A DNA stretch of 64,000 nucleotides from Luteimonas endophytica (lineage in GTDB: Bacteria > Pseudomonadota > Gammaproteobacteria > Xanthomonadales > Xanthomonadaceae), in NCBI RefSeq assembly GCF_029887875.1, contig NZ_JARXRM010000046.1, forward strand, positions 37,412 through 101,411. Direction: 5' to 3'. The position numbers and the translations under genes are program-made. Below are positions 43,628 to 54,100 of this stretch, one piece after another. The notes beneath the pieces are model-generated. The model ran no database searches. It was not told where the DNA came from and saw only the letters and a list, made by a program, of their open reading frames with translations. Position 1 is the stretch's first letter, and each line of letters starts with the position of its first letter.

Positions 43628-44347
43628 TCAGGCGGAAGCGGGCGCGGTGTCGGCGGCGTTCCCCACCAGCGACGCCTCGCGCACCACGTCGGTGGCCACG
43701 CCGTCGACGATGTGGACGTTGCGCTGCGCGCGCGCCGCCAGCTCCGGGTCGTGGGTCACCATGACCACGGTGGTGCCCTCGGCGTTGATGTCCTCGAGCA
43801 GTTCCATCACGCTGCGCGCCATCTGCGAGTCGAGGTTGCCGGTCGGCTCGTCGGCCAGCAGCAGGCGCGGGCTGCCGGCCAGTGCGCGGGCGATCGCGGC
43901 GCGCTGCTGCTGGCCGCCGGAGAGCTCCGCGGGGAAGTGCTTCATCCGCGAGCCCAGGCCGACCAGGCCCAGCGCGTCCTCGATCCGCAGCTTGCGCTCG
44001 GACGCGCTCATGCCGCGGTAGCGCAGCGGCACGTCGACGTTGTCGAAGAGATTGAGGTCCGGGATCAGGTTGAAGCTCTGGAAGATGAAACCGATCTTCT
44101 GGTTGCGCAGCCGGCTGCGCGCGTCGTCGCCCAGGCCGCTCACGTCGACCCCGTCGAGGTGGTACTGGCCACCGGTGAAGGTCTCGAGCAGGCCGGCGAT
44201 GTTGAGGAAGGTGGTCTTGCCGGAGCCGGACGGCCCGGTCACCGCCACGAACTCGCCTTCGCGCACGTGCAGGTCGAGCGCGCGCAGCGCGTGGGTTTCC
44301 ACCAGTTCGGTGCGATAGACCTTGGAGACGGCTTGCATGTGCAGCAT
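43628..44347 (-). CDS. MacB/LolD-type ABC transporter ATPase
   Basis: A 239-residue ATPase. Walker A is GPSGSGKTT (38-46), the Q-loop is IFQSFNLIPDL, the signature is ELSGGQQQRAAIARA, Walker B is LLLADEPTGNLD, and the H-loop is VMVTHD. The MacB family powers mechanotransmission export of peptides, lipids or drugs from the periplasm rather than channel-type transport. Partner permeases follow directly; the adaptor lies upstream, separated by the small peptide gene. Confidence 0.95.
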   Translation of the reverse strand: MLHMQAVSKVYRTELVETHALRALDLHVREGEFVAVTGPSGSGKTTFLNIAGLLETFTGGQYHLDGVDVSGLGDDARSRLRNQKIGFIFQSFNLIPDLNLFDNVDVPLRYRGMSASERKLRIEDALGLVGLGSRMKHFPAELSGGQQQRAAIARALAGSPRLLLADEPTGNLDSQMARSVMELLEDINAEGTTVVMVTHDPELAARAQRNVHIVDGVATDVVREASLVGNAADTAPASA

Positions 44348-44377
44348 GGCGAGGGTCCTGGTTGGGGTTGGGGGCGG

Positions 44378-44602
44378 TCAGCCGTGGACGCGGAACAGGG
44401 CCGGCAGGGCGCGCTGATGGAGATAGCCGCGCTGCAGCGCGCGCGGCCGCGGCCGGTTGGCCGGTACGCCGGCGCCGCCGCCGCGGAACGGATCCAGCGC
44501 GAACAGGTCCAGTTCGAACAGGCGCGGCGGTACCGCGTCGGCGATCTGCTGCGGGTTCCAGTTGAAGTTGAACGGAAGGGCGTTGGGGGGATTCATGTTC
44601 AT
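44378..44602 (-). CDS. Small 74-residue peptide gene within the efflux operon
   Basis: A short frame starting MNMNPPNALPFNFNWNPQQI. It overlaps the adaptor stop by ATGA and ends 30 bases before the ATPase gene, so it is likely translated by coupling. Residues 1-20 are rich in Asn and Pro, residues 21-40 are amphipathic (VPPRLFELDLFALDPFR), then GGGAG, then a basic, proline-containing C-terminal third (RPRPRALQRGYLHQRALP). There is no classical signal peptide. I do not recognise it. It could be a substrate, a small regulator or an accessory peptide; the GGG at 41-43 recalls leader peptides cut after GG, but the ATPase here carries no peptidase domain. Confidence 0.6.
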   Translation of the reverse strand: MNMNPPNALPFNFNWNPQQIADAVPPRLFELDLFALDPFRGGGAGVPANRPRPRALQRGYLHQRALPALFRVHG

Positions 44603-45891
44603 TCTCCCGAGATGCGGACGCGGTCCGCGTTGTCGAACTGGTCGCTGCCGGAGACGACGATGCGTTCGCCCTCCTGCAGTCCTTCGAGGATCTCCACCGC
44701 GTTGAGGCTGACAGCGCCGGTGCGGATCGGGCGGCGCTCGGCGCGATCGTCGGCGACCACGTAGGCGTAGGCCCCGCCCTCCTGCTCCAGGAACGGCCCG
44801 CGCGCCACCATCAGCACGTCCTCGCGGGTGTCGAGCACGATCCGTGCGGACAGGCGCTGGTTCTGGCGCAGGCCCGGCGGCTGCGTGTCGCTGAAGCGGA
44901 TCCGCGCCGCCACTTCGCCGTTGACGACCTCCGGCGAGACCGCGGACACCTCGGCCGGATAGGTCTCGGCGCCGCTGCGGATCTGCGCGGGCATGCCGAT
45001 GCCCAGATCGCGGGCGAAGCTCTCCGGCACCTTGATCTCGAGTTCGAAGACCGACAGATCCACCACGCTCAGGATCGCCGCGTTGGCGGCTACGTTGCTG
45101 CGCTGCGCCACCTGCACCTGCCCCACCTGGCCGTCGAAGGGCGCGCGCAGCTGGAGCGCGTCCACCTGCCGCTGCAGTTCCTCCACCACCGAGCGCTGGC
45201 GGGCGGCGAGCAACTGCCGGTTGCGGGTGTCCAGGCCGGCGCCCTGGCCCTGCAGCGCGTAGTCCTCGCGCGCCGACGCCAGGCCGATTTCCGCCTTCTT
45301 CAGTGCGTCCTCGGCGCGTGCCACGTCGACCTGGGCGACCGCGCCGCCGGCGTGGCCGCGGCTGTAGCGCTGCAGATCGCGTTCGGCGGCGGTACGCTCG
45401 ATCTCGGCCTGGTCGAGCAGCTTGCGCGCCTCCGCGCGGGCGATGCGCGCGTCCAGGGTGGAGCGGTCGGCCTCGGCCTGCAGGCTGGCGAGGGTGGACT
45501 CTTCCTGGACCAGCTTGCTGCGCAGTTCCGGGCTGTCGATCTCGGCCAGCACCTGGCCCCGCTTCACCGCGTCGCCGGCCACCACCTTCAGCGTCACGGT
45601 GCCGGCGGCGATCGCGTACAGGGTCGGACTGTTGGCGGCGATCACCCGGCCGTCGGCGGAGATGTCGCGGATCAGGTCGCCGCGCTCGACCGCGGCGATG
45701 CGGATGCGCGCGGCGTCGTACGAGCGCCCGCCGCCGCTCCAGCCGGCGACCACCCAGCCCAGCCCCGCCAGCACCAGCAGGGCGCCACCGGCCGGAAGCG
45801 CCCAGCGGCGCAGGCCGCGCCGCAGCGACGGCGTAGTGGCGACGGTGCTGTCCTGGCCTGAGGTATCGCGGATGCGGCTGGGGCGGGTCAT
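44599..45891 (-). CDS. Periplasmic adaptor (HlyD/MacA-like) of the ABC efflux system
   Basis: A 430-residue membrane fusion protein. One N-terminal helix (about 31-50) anchors it. A lipoyl-like half (RGDLIRDISADGRVIAANSP) is followed by a long coiled coil (about 105-215: EESTLASLQAEADRSTL, AEARKLLDQAEIERTAAERD). The second lipoyl half (LQLRAPFDGQVGQVQVAQRS) and beta-barrel domains complete it. This layout links an inner membrane ABC transporter to an outer membrane channel; no tolC gene is in the window. It is the first gene of the operon, 23 bases after the predicted start of transcription of the sigma-54 promoter. Confidence 0.92.
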   Translation of the reverse strand: MTRPSRIRDTSGQDSTVATTPSLRRGLRRWALPAGGALLVLAGLGWVVAGWSGGGRSYDAARIRIAAVERGDLIRDISADGRVIAANSPTLYAIAAGTVTLKVVAGDAVKRGQVLAEIDSPELRSKLVQEESTLASLQAEADRSTLDARIARAEARKLLDQAEIERTAAERDLQRYSRGHAGGAVAQVDVARAEDALKKAEIGLASAREDYALQGQGAGLDTRNRQLLAARQRSVVEELQRQVDALQLRAPFDGQVGQVQVAQRSNVAANAAILSVVDLSVFELEIKVPESFARDLGIGMPAQIRSGAETYPAEVSAVSPEVVNGEVAARIRFSDTQPPGLRQNQRLSARIVLDTREDVLMVARGPFLEQEGGAYAYVVADDRAERRPIRTGAVSLNAVEILEGLQEGERIVVSGSDQFDNADRVRISGE

Positions 45892-45922
45892 TGGCGCTCG
45901 GGCGGTTGGGTTCCCCCTTGCT

Positions 45923-45941
45923 CACGCAGGATGCGTGCCAA
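45923..45941 (-). promoter_or_regulatory. Sigma-54 promoter of the efflux operon
   Basis: On the minus strand the sequence reads TTGGCACGCATCCTGCGTG. GG of the -24 element and GC of the -12 element are exactly ten bases apart, and TTGGCAC matches the consensus. Transcription would start about 45914, 23 bases before the adaptor ATG. The operon encodes its own sigma-54 activator. Confidence 0.85.
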
Positions 45942-45973
45942 CCGCAAGTCATTGATCCGCAAGTGAACAGCGG

Positions 45974-46011
45974 GTGTCCACGGGTGTCCGGACGGCTCCG
46001 CGGACGTGTCC
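45974..46011 (-). promoter_or_regulatory. Candidate upstream activator sites
   Basis: GTGTCC (GGACAC on the minus strand) occurs at 45974, 45984 and 46006, so spacings are 10 and 22 bases, about one and two helix turns. The last copy is part of GGACGTGTCC, a dyad, and GTCCGGAC lies at the second. They lie about 35-85 bases upstream of the -24 element, where an NtrC-type activator would bind. Confidence 0.55.
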
Positions 46012-46072
46012 GGCGGCGGGGAAAACACGGGCACCGCCGCTACACTAGGCGGCCCCCAGCAGGAACCCTCCC

Positions 46073-47902
46073 ATGTGCGGCATCGTCGGCGCGATCGCTG
46101 ATCGCGATGTGGTCCCCGTTCTGATCGAAGGCCTCAAGCGCCTCGAGTACCGCGGCTACGATTCGGCCGGCATCGCCGTGGTCGACGCCGGCCGGGTGCG
46201 CCGGGTGCGCCGCACCGGGCGCGTGTCGGAGATGGAGGCCGCCGCGGGTGCCGAGGGGTTCAGCGCCCAGCTCGGCGTGGGCCATACCCGTTGGGCCACC
46301 CATGGCGGCGTCACCGAACTCAACGCCCATCCGCACGTCAGCCACGGCGTGGCGCTGGTCCACAACGGCATCATCGAGAACCACGAGCAGCAGCGGGCGC
46401 GCCTGGAGGCGCTGGGCTACGTCTTCGAATCGCAGACCGATACCGAGGTGATCGCCCATCTCATCGATCTGCACATGAAGGACGCCGGCGACCTGCTGCA
46501 GGCGCTGCAGCGCGCGGTGGCGGAGCTGGAGGGCGCCTATGCGCTGGCCGTGGTCAGCCACGCCGAGCCGCGGCGGATCGTCTGCGCGCGCATGGGCTGT
46601 CCGCTGCTGATCGGCCTGGGCGAGGGCGAGAACTTCGTCGCCTCCGACGTCTCGGCGATCATCCAGGCCACCCGTCGGGTGATCTTCCTGGAAGAGGGCG
46701 ATACCGCCGAGGTCACCCGCGCCGGCGTGCGCATCTTCGACCAGCGCGGTGCGCGGGCCGAGCGCGAGGAGCACCTGTCGGACGTCTCGCTGGCCTCGCT
46801 GGAACTCGGCCCGTACCGGCACTTCATGCAGAAGGAGATCCACGAGCAGCCGCGCGCGATCGGCGACACCATCGAGGCGGTGATGGACGAAGGCGCGTTC
46901 GGCGCCGCGCTGTTCGGCGCCGGTGCCGAACAGGTGCTGGAGGAGGTCGAGTCGGTGCAGATCCTCGCCTGCGGCACCAGCTACTACGCCGGCTCGGTGG
47001 CGCGCTACTGGATCGAAGCGATCGCCGGCCTGCCATGCAGCGTCGAGATCGCCAGCGAGTACCGCTATCGCGCCGCGGTGGCCAACCCGAAGCAGCTGGT
47101 GGTCACCATTTCCCAGTCCGGCGAAACGCTGGACACGATGGAGGCGCTGAAATACGCCAAGGCGCTGGGCCAGGAGCGCACGCTGTCGATCTGCAACGTG
47201 CCCGAGAGCGCGATCCCGCGCGCCAGCCGGCTGGTCTACTACACCCGCGCCGGCGCAGAGATCGGCGTCGCGTCCACCAAGGCGTTCACCACCCAGCTGG
47301 TGGCGCTGTTCACCCTGGCCGCCACCCTGGCCAAGCTGCGCGGTCGCCTGACCGCGGCGCAGGAGTCGGAGTACCTGGACGCGCTGCGCCACCTGCCCGG
47401 CAGCGTGCAGCACGCGCTCAACCTGGAGCCGCAGATCGTCGCCTGGGCCGACCGCTTCGCGCCGAAGCACAACGCGCTGTTCCTCGGCCGCGGCGTGCAC
47501 TATCCGATCGCCCTGGAGGGCGCGCTCAAGCTCAAGGAGATTTCCTACATCCATGCAGAGGCCTATCCGGCCGGCGAGCTCAAGCACGGCCCGCTGGCGC
47601 TGGTGGACGCCGACATGCCGGTGGTGGTGATCGCACCCAACGACAGCCTGCTGGAGAAGGTGAAGTCCAACATGCAGGAAGTGCGCGCCCGCGGCGGCGA
47701 GCTGTTCGTGTTCACCGACCAGGACAGCAACTTCGGCGAGTCCGAGGGCGTGCACGTGATCCGCACCCCCCGCCACGTCGGCGTGCTCAGCCCGATCGTG
47801 CACACCATCCCGGTGCAGCTGCTGGCCTATCACACCGCGCTGGCGCGCGGCACCGACGTCGACAAGCCGCGCAACCTGGCCAAGTCGGTGACGGTGGAGT
47901 AG
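46073..47902 (+). CDS. glmS: Glutamine--fructose-6-phosphate aminotransferase
   Basis: A 609-residue enzyme making glucosamine-6-phosphate, the first step to UDP-GlcNAc. Cys2 after the initiator is the glutaminase nucleophile (MCGIVGAI). [22 protein letters not shown] binds glutamine. Two SIS sugar-binding domains follow: [20 protein letters not shown] with [15 protein letters not shown], and [20 protein letters not shown], and the end reads [15 protein letters not shown]. The length is the same as E. coli GlmS. A possible -10 (TACACT at 46041) lies in front. No glmS ribozyme is apparent, as expected in proteobacteria. Confidence 0.98.
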   Translation: MCGIVGAIADRDVVPVLIEGLKRLEYRGYDSAGIAVVDAGRVRRVRRTGRVSEMEAAAGAEGFSAQLGVGHTRWATHGGVTELNAHPHVSHGVALVHNGIIENHEQQRARLEALGYVFESQTDTEVIAHLIDLHMKDAGDLLQALQRAVAELEGAYALAVVSHAEPRRIVCARMGCPLLIGLGEGENFVASDVSAIIQATRRVIFLEEGDTAEVTRAGVRIFDQRGARAEREEHLSDVSLASLELGPYRHFMQKEIHEQPRAIGDTIEAVMDEGAFGAALFGAGAEQVLEEVESVQILACGTSYYAGSVARYWIEAIAGLPCSVEIASEYRYRAAVANPKQLVVTISQSGETLDTMEALKYAKALGQERTLSICNVPESAIPRASRLVYYTRAGAEIGVASTKAFTTQLVALFTLAATLAKLRGRLTAAQESEYLDALRHLPGSVQHALNLEPQIVAWADRFAPKHNALFLGRGVHYPIALEGALKLKEISYIHAEAYPAGELKHGPLALVDADMPVVVIAPNDSLLEKVKSNMQEVRARGGELFVFTDQDSNFGESEGVHVIRTPRHVGVLSPIVHTIPVQLLAYHTALARGTDVDKPRNLAKSVTVE

Positions 47903-48078
47903 CGCTGCGGCGGCCGTGCGGGCGCCACCGGCCCCGACGATCGGACCCGGCGCTCCCCGGTCCGGATCCCTGGCCGTCGGGGGCGGCTCGCAGGCGGGCC
48001 GTTCCGCCGGCAGCGGAAATCGATGATGATGCGTCCCACACCGCCGCTCCGGCGGCGCCCATCGCGAGGACCGACCCG

Positions 48079-48624
48079 ATGCACGCTTCCGCCAGGATCG
48101 CCTGTCTCGGCCTGATCGCCTGCCTGCTGCAGGCCTGCTCCCCGTCTCCGGACTCCGCGACCGCCGGCGGGCCGGGCGCTCCCGCTCCAGGCGAGGTGCC
48201 GGTATCCCGGCCGGCAGCCCAGCCGGCCACGACGGCGCCGCCGGCGGCCGCGGGCGCAGCCGTCGCGCGGATCGGGTTCAGCGCCGACGGCGTGGAGCTG
48301 GCTGGCGAATACGCCCCCACGCTCTGCGGCGGCCCGTATCTGATGGGCGAAGGCGTGGCCTGGCAGGCGACGGCCGAAGGCTGGCAGGTCACGGTGGCGC
48401 TGGAGGAGCGGCGCAGCGGCACCATCGACGTGGTGCCGGGTGCGGACGAGGTCGGGGTGGTCGCCACCGTCAACGGCCCCGGCCGGCAGTACGTGCGCAA
48501 GCGCTCGCTCGGCGGCACCCTCGAGATCGGCGAGGATTTCCGCAGCGCCCGGGCCGATCTCGAGCTCGGCGACGTGGCCGGCACGGACGTGGCGAGGCTG
48601 CAGGCGCACTTCGACTGCGGTTGA
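48079..48624 (+). CDS. Predicted lipoprotein of unknown function
   Basis: A 181-residue protein with a lipoprotein signal ending LLQAC (Cys20). A Pro/Ala/Gly-rich linker (about 22-65) leads to a small beta-rich domain (RIGFSADGVELAGEY, then GPYLMGEGVAWQATAEGWQV) with two cysteines that could pair (Cys102 in TLCGGP and the Cys next to the end). The last residues are HFDCG. I do not recognise the family. Start ATG at 48079 follows GCGAGGACCGACC. It lies 176 bases after glmS and seems monocistronic. Confidence 0.72.
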   Translation: MHASARIACLGLIACLLQACSPSPDSATAGGPGAPAPGEVPVSRPAAQPATTAPPAAAGAAVARIGFSADGVELAGEYAPTLCGGPYLMGEGVAWQATAEGWQVTVALEERRSGTIDVVPGADEVGVVATVNGPGRQYVRKRSLGGTLEIGEDFRSARADLELGDVAGTDVARLQAHFDCG

Positions 48625-48786
48625 GCGCGGAAACCCCGTGTCGCTTCGGCCCGGGGCGCTCCGGGCTCGGGGCGTCAGGAGCCATGCCGTGCGCACATCG
48701 GCTCGCGATGGCGACGCACATGCGCATGCGTGCCTCGCGGCCGCCGGTGTATGGTCGTGCGCCATGGCAACCGCAGCAGCGCCGCG

Positions 48787-51480
48787 ATGAGCACCTACGG
48801 ACTCGGCTCCGTCTTCAAGCCCGCTTCCGTCGCGGTGATCGGCGCCAGCCCGCGCGAACGCTCGGTGGGGCGCATCGTGCTGCGCAATCTGCGGCAGGCC
48901 GGGTTCGAGGGCGCGCTGGGCCTGGTCAATCCACGCCACCGCAGCATCGACGGCATGCCCTCGGCGGCGCGCGTTGCCGATCTGGGCTGGACGCCGGAAC
49001 TGGTGGTGATCACCGCGCCGGCGCGGCTGGTGCCGCGGATCGCCGCGGAGGCGGCAGCGGCCGGGACGCGCGCGGCGATCGTGGTCAGCGCCGGGTTGGG
49101 CGAAGGGCCCGATTCGTTCGCCGCCCAGCTGCAGGCGGTGGCGCGGCCGGCCGGGCTGCGTATCGTCGGCCCCAACTGTCTCGGGGTGATGGCGCCGCAC
49201 CTGCGCCTCAACGCCAGCTTCGCCGCGCACGCGGCCGGGCCGGGAGACCTGGCGCTGCTGTCGCAGTCCGGGGCGATCGCCGCGGCCATGCTGGAGTGGG
49301 GGCGGGTGCGCTCGGTCGGCTTCTCGGCGGTGGCGGCGCTGGGCGACGGCCTCGACGTCGACTTCGGCGATCTGCTCGACTACTTCGCGTTCGACCGCCA
49401 CACCCGCGCGATCCTGCTGTACGTCGAGGCGATCCGCGACGCGCGCAAGTTCATGTCGGCCGCGCGCGCGGCAGCGCGCGCCAAGCCGGTGGTGGTGGTG
49501 AAGGCCGGGCGCCACGCCCGCGCGGTCGATCCGGTGACCCATACCGCCGCGCTGGCGGCGCCCGACGCGGTCTACGGCGCCGCCTTCCGGCGCGCGGGGC
49601 TGCTCCGGGTGCAGTCGCTGGACGACCTGTTCGCCGCCGCCGGCACCCTGCGCCACCTGCGCGCCACGCCCGGCCGGCGGCTGGCCATTCTCGGCAACGG
49701 CGGCGGCGTGGGTGCGCTGGCCCTGGACCGCCTGCTCGACCTGGAAGGCACCCCGGCCCGGCTCTCCGAGGCCACGGCCGAGCGGTTGAAGGCCGCCCTG
49801 CCCGCCACCTGGGGGCCGGGCAATCCGGTGGACATCACCGGCGATGCCGACGGCGCGCGCTACGCGGCGGCGATCGATGCGCTGCTCGCCGATCCCGAGA
49901 ACGACGCCCTGCTGCTGATCAATGTTCCGACCGCGTTGTCGTCGTCGGCGGAGTCCGCCCGCGCGGTCGCCACCAGCCTGGCGCGGCGCCCTCCGGAGGC
50001 CGTGGCCAAGCCGGTGTTCGGGGTCTGGCTGGGCAGCGAGGCGGGCGCGCTGCAGACGCTGGCCGCCGCCGGCGTGCCGACCTACGCCAGCGAGGCCGAG
50101 GCGGTGCGCGGCTTCATGTACCTGGTCCGGCACCGCGAGGCGCAGCAGGCGCTGATGGAGACGCCGCCGAGCCTGCCGGAGGACTTCGCCGTCGATGCGG
50201 CCACGGCGCGGGAGGTGGTCTCCGGCGCAATGGCGGCGGGCAGGGAGTGGCTCGATCCGCCCGAGGTGGCGCGGCTGCTGGAAGCCTACGCGATCCCGTT
50301 CACGCCGCTGCAGGTGGCCGCCGACCCGGACGAGGCGGTGGCCGCCGCCGCGCCGCTGCTGGCCGCCGGCCAGGCGGTGGCGGTGAAGGTGCTGTCCCAC
50401 GACATCGTGCACAAGTCCGACGTCGACGGCGTACGCCTGGACCTGGTCGGCGAGCGCGACGTGCGCGAGGCGGCGCAGTCGATCCTGCGGCGCGCGCGCG
50501 AGGCGCGGCCCGACGCGCGCATCGAGGGCGTGACCGTACAGCCGATGATCCGCCGGCAGAAGGCGCGCGAACTGATCCTCGGGATCGCCGACGACCCCAC
50601 CTTCGGCCCGGTGATCGTGTTCGGCCGCGGCGGCACCGCGGTCGAGGTGATCGACGACAAGGCGCTGGCGCTGCCGCCGCTCGACCTGCGGCTGGCGCAC
50701 GAGCTGATCGGCCGCACCCGGGTGTCGCGGATCCTCAAGGCCTACCGCGACGTGCCGGCGGCGGACGAGCGCGCGGTGGCGCTGGTGCTGGTGAAGCTGG
50801 CGCAGCTGGCGGCCGACATCCCGGCGCTGCGGGAACTGGACATCAACCCGCTGCTGGCCGATCGCGACGGGGTGATCGCGGTGGACGCGCGGGTCCGCAT
50901 CGCCCCGTCGCAGCCGCTGCACAAGGGGCCGGGCCATCCGCGCTTCGCGGTGCGGCCGTATCCCAGCGAGTGGGAGCGCGAGGTCACGCTTGCCGACGGC
51001 GCGCGGGCCTTCGTGCGGCCGGTGCGGCCGGAGGACGATGCGATGTTCCGCCGCTTCTTCGAGCACGTCAGCAGCGAGGATCTACGCCTGCGTTTCTTCA
51101 ACGCGGTGCGGCATTTCAGCCATGAGTTCATCGCCCGGCTGACCCAGCTCGACTACGCGCGCGCCATCGCCCTGGCGATGATCGACCCGGACAGCGGCGA
51201 GATGCTCGGCGCGGTGCGGCTGGTGGCCGACGCAGACTACGACCGCGGCGAGTACGGCATCCTGGTGCGCTCCGACCTCAAGGGCAAGGGCATCGGCTGG
51301 CGGCTGATGCGGATCATGATCGAGTACGCGCACTGGCTGGAGCTGCGCATGGTCGAGGGACAGGTGCTGCGCGAGAACAGCACCATGATCGAGATGTGCC
51401 GGCAGCTCGGCTTCCGCATCCAGGCCGATCCGGAAGACGCCACTCTCGTCAACGTGGTGTTGCCGGTCGCCAACGATTGA
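48787..51480 (+). CDS. Pat-type protein lysine acetyltransferase (acyl-CoA synthetase-like with GNAT domain)
   Basis: An 897-residue protein of the PatZ/YfiQ family. The N-terminal CoA-binding Rossmann domain has ASVAVIGASPRERSVGRIVL. Succinyl-CoA synthetase-like domains follow (RIVGPNCLGVMAPHLRLNAS, LSQSGAIAAAMLEWGR). An ATP-grasp module spans about residues 485-710 (AVKVLSHDIVHKSDVDGVRL, ILGIADDPTFGPVIVFGRGG). The C-terminal GNAT domain (about 735-890) has the acetyl-CoA loop VRSDLKGKGIGWRLMRIMIE. In the family the synthetase part is usually inactive and the GNAT part acetylates acetyl-CoA synthetase and other proteins. Activity of the synthetase part here is undecided. Confidence 0.93.
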   Translation: MSTYGLGSVFKPASVAVIGASPRERSVGRIVLRNLRQAGFEGALGLVNPRHRSIDGMPSAARVADLGWTPELVVITAPARLVPRIAAEAAAAGTRAAIVVSAGLGEGPDSFAAQLQAVARPAGLRIVGPNCLGVMAPHLRLNASFAAHAAGPGDLALLSQSGAIAAAMLEWGRVRSVGFSAVAALGDGLDVDFGDLLDYFAFDRHTRAILLYVEAIRDARKFMSAARAAARAKPVVVVKAGRHARAVDPVTHTAALAAPDAVYGAAFRRAGLLRVQSLDDLFAAAGTLRHLRATPGRRLAILGNGGGVGALALDRLLDLEGTPARLSEATAERLKAALPATWGPGNPVDITGDADGARYAAAIDALLADPENDALLLINVPTALSSSAESARAVATSLARRPPEAVAKPVFGVWLGSEAGALQTLAAAGVPTYASEAEAVRGFMYLVRHREAQQALMETPPSLPEDFAVDAATAREVVSGAMAAGREWLDPPEVARLLEAYAIPFTPLQVAADPDEAVAAAAPLLAAGQAVAVKVLSHDIVHKSDVDGVRLDLVGERDVREAAQSILRRAREARPDARIEGVTVQPMIRRQKARELILGIADDPTFGPVIVFGRGGTAVEVIDDKALALPPLDLRLAHELIGRTRVSRILKAYRDVPAADERAVALVLVKLAQLAADIPALRELDINPLLADRDGVIAVDARVRIAPSQPLHKGPGHPRFAVRPYPSEWEREVTLADGARAFVRPVRPEDDAMFRRFFEHVSSEDLRLRFFNAVRHFSHEFIARLTQLDYARAIALAMIDPDSGEMLGAVRLVADADYDRGEYGILVRSDLKGKGIGWRLMRIMIEYAHWLELRMVEGQVLRENSTMIEMCRQLGFRIQADPEDATLVNVVLPVAND

Positions 51481-51499
51481 CGACCGGGCGCCGCGCCCC

Positions 51500-51603
51500 G
51501 TGATGAGCGACCCACGGGCGCGAAAGCCCGCGCGGTCGCCGATGGCGGCGATCGCGGCACGCCAGGCCACGCCGGTCTTCGCGGGCCTGGCCCGCTCCTG
51601 CGG
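51500..51603. repeat. GTAGGAGCG-type REP-like element (copy 4)
   Basis: GTGATGAGCGACCCACGGGC on the left and CGCGGGCCTGGCCCGCTCCTGCGG on the right follow the family pattern in inverted arrangement. It lies in the gap after the acetyltransferase gene. Confidence 0.6.
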
Positions 51604-51651
51604 AATGAGCGCCGTCTACTGCAGGACCCGAGGCGGTCGCCGAGCGGGCGG

Positions 51652-53902
<2,251 letters not shown>

Positions 53903-53927
53903 GCGGATCGGGCCGGATTCCGGAGTC

Positions 53928-54032
53928 CCCGTAGGAGCGGGCCATGCCCGCGAAAGCCGGCGCACCCCGGATTCGCGGCGATCACCGCTCCGGCAGCCGC
54001 GCGGGCCTTCGCGACCATGGGTCGCTCCTACG
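53928..54032. repeat. GTAGGAGCG-type REP-like element (copy 5)
   Basis: CCCGTAGGAGCGGGCCATGCCCGCGAA on the left and CTTCGCGACCATGGGTCGCTCCTACG on the right form the clearest inverted pair of this family in the window. Confidence 0.8.
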
Positions 54033-54079
54033 CAGATCCGGCGCGGCGGCCACGTGCCGCCTCCGCAGGGGGCGGCACG

Positions 54080-54100
54080 GATCACCAATCACCAATCAGG
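54080..54100. repeat. GTGATT-type half repeat at the btuB end
   Basis: GATCACCAATCACCAATCAGG is the complement of the GTGATTGGTGATT arm found in the atp operon. It overlaps the btuB stop codon, so only half of the inverted repeat is present or visible. Confidence 0.6.

Noticed and set aside
47830..51066. A 1078-codon minus-strand open frame opposite the Pat acetyltransferase
   Set aside because: It is a shadow of the acetyltransferase and lipoprotein genes, with His/Arg/Gln-rich translation and no start signal.
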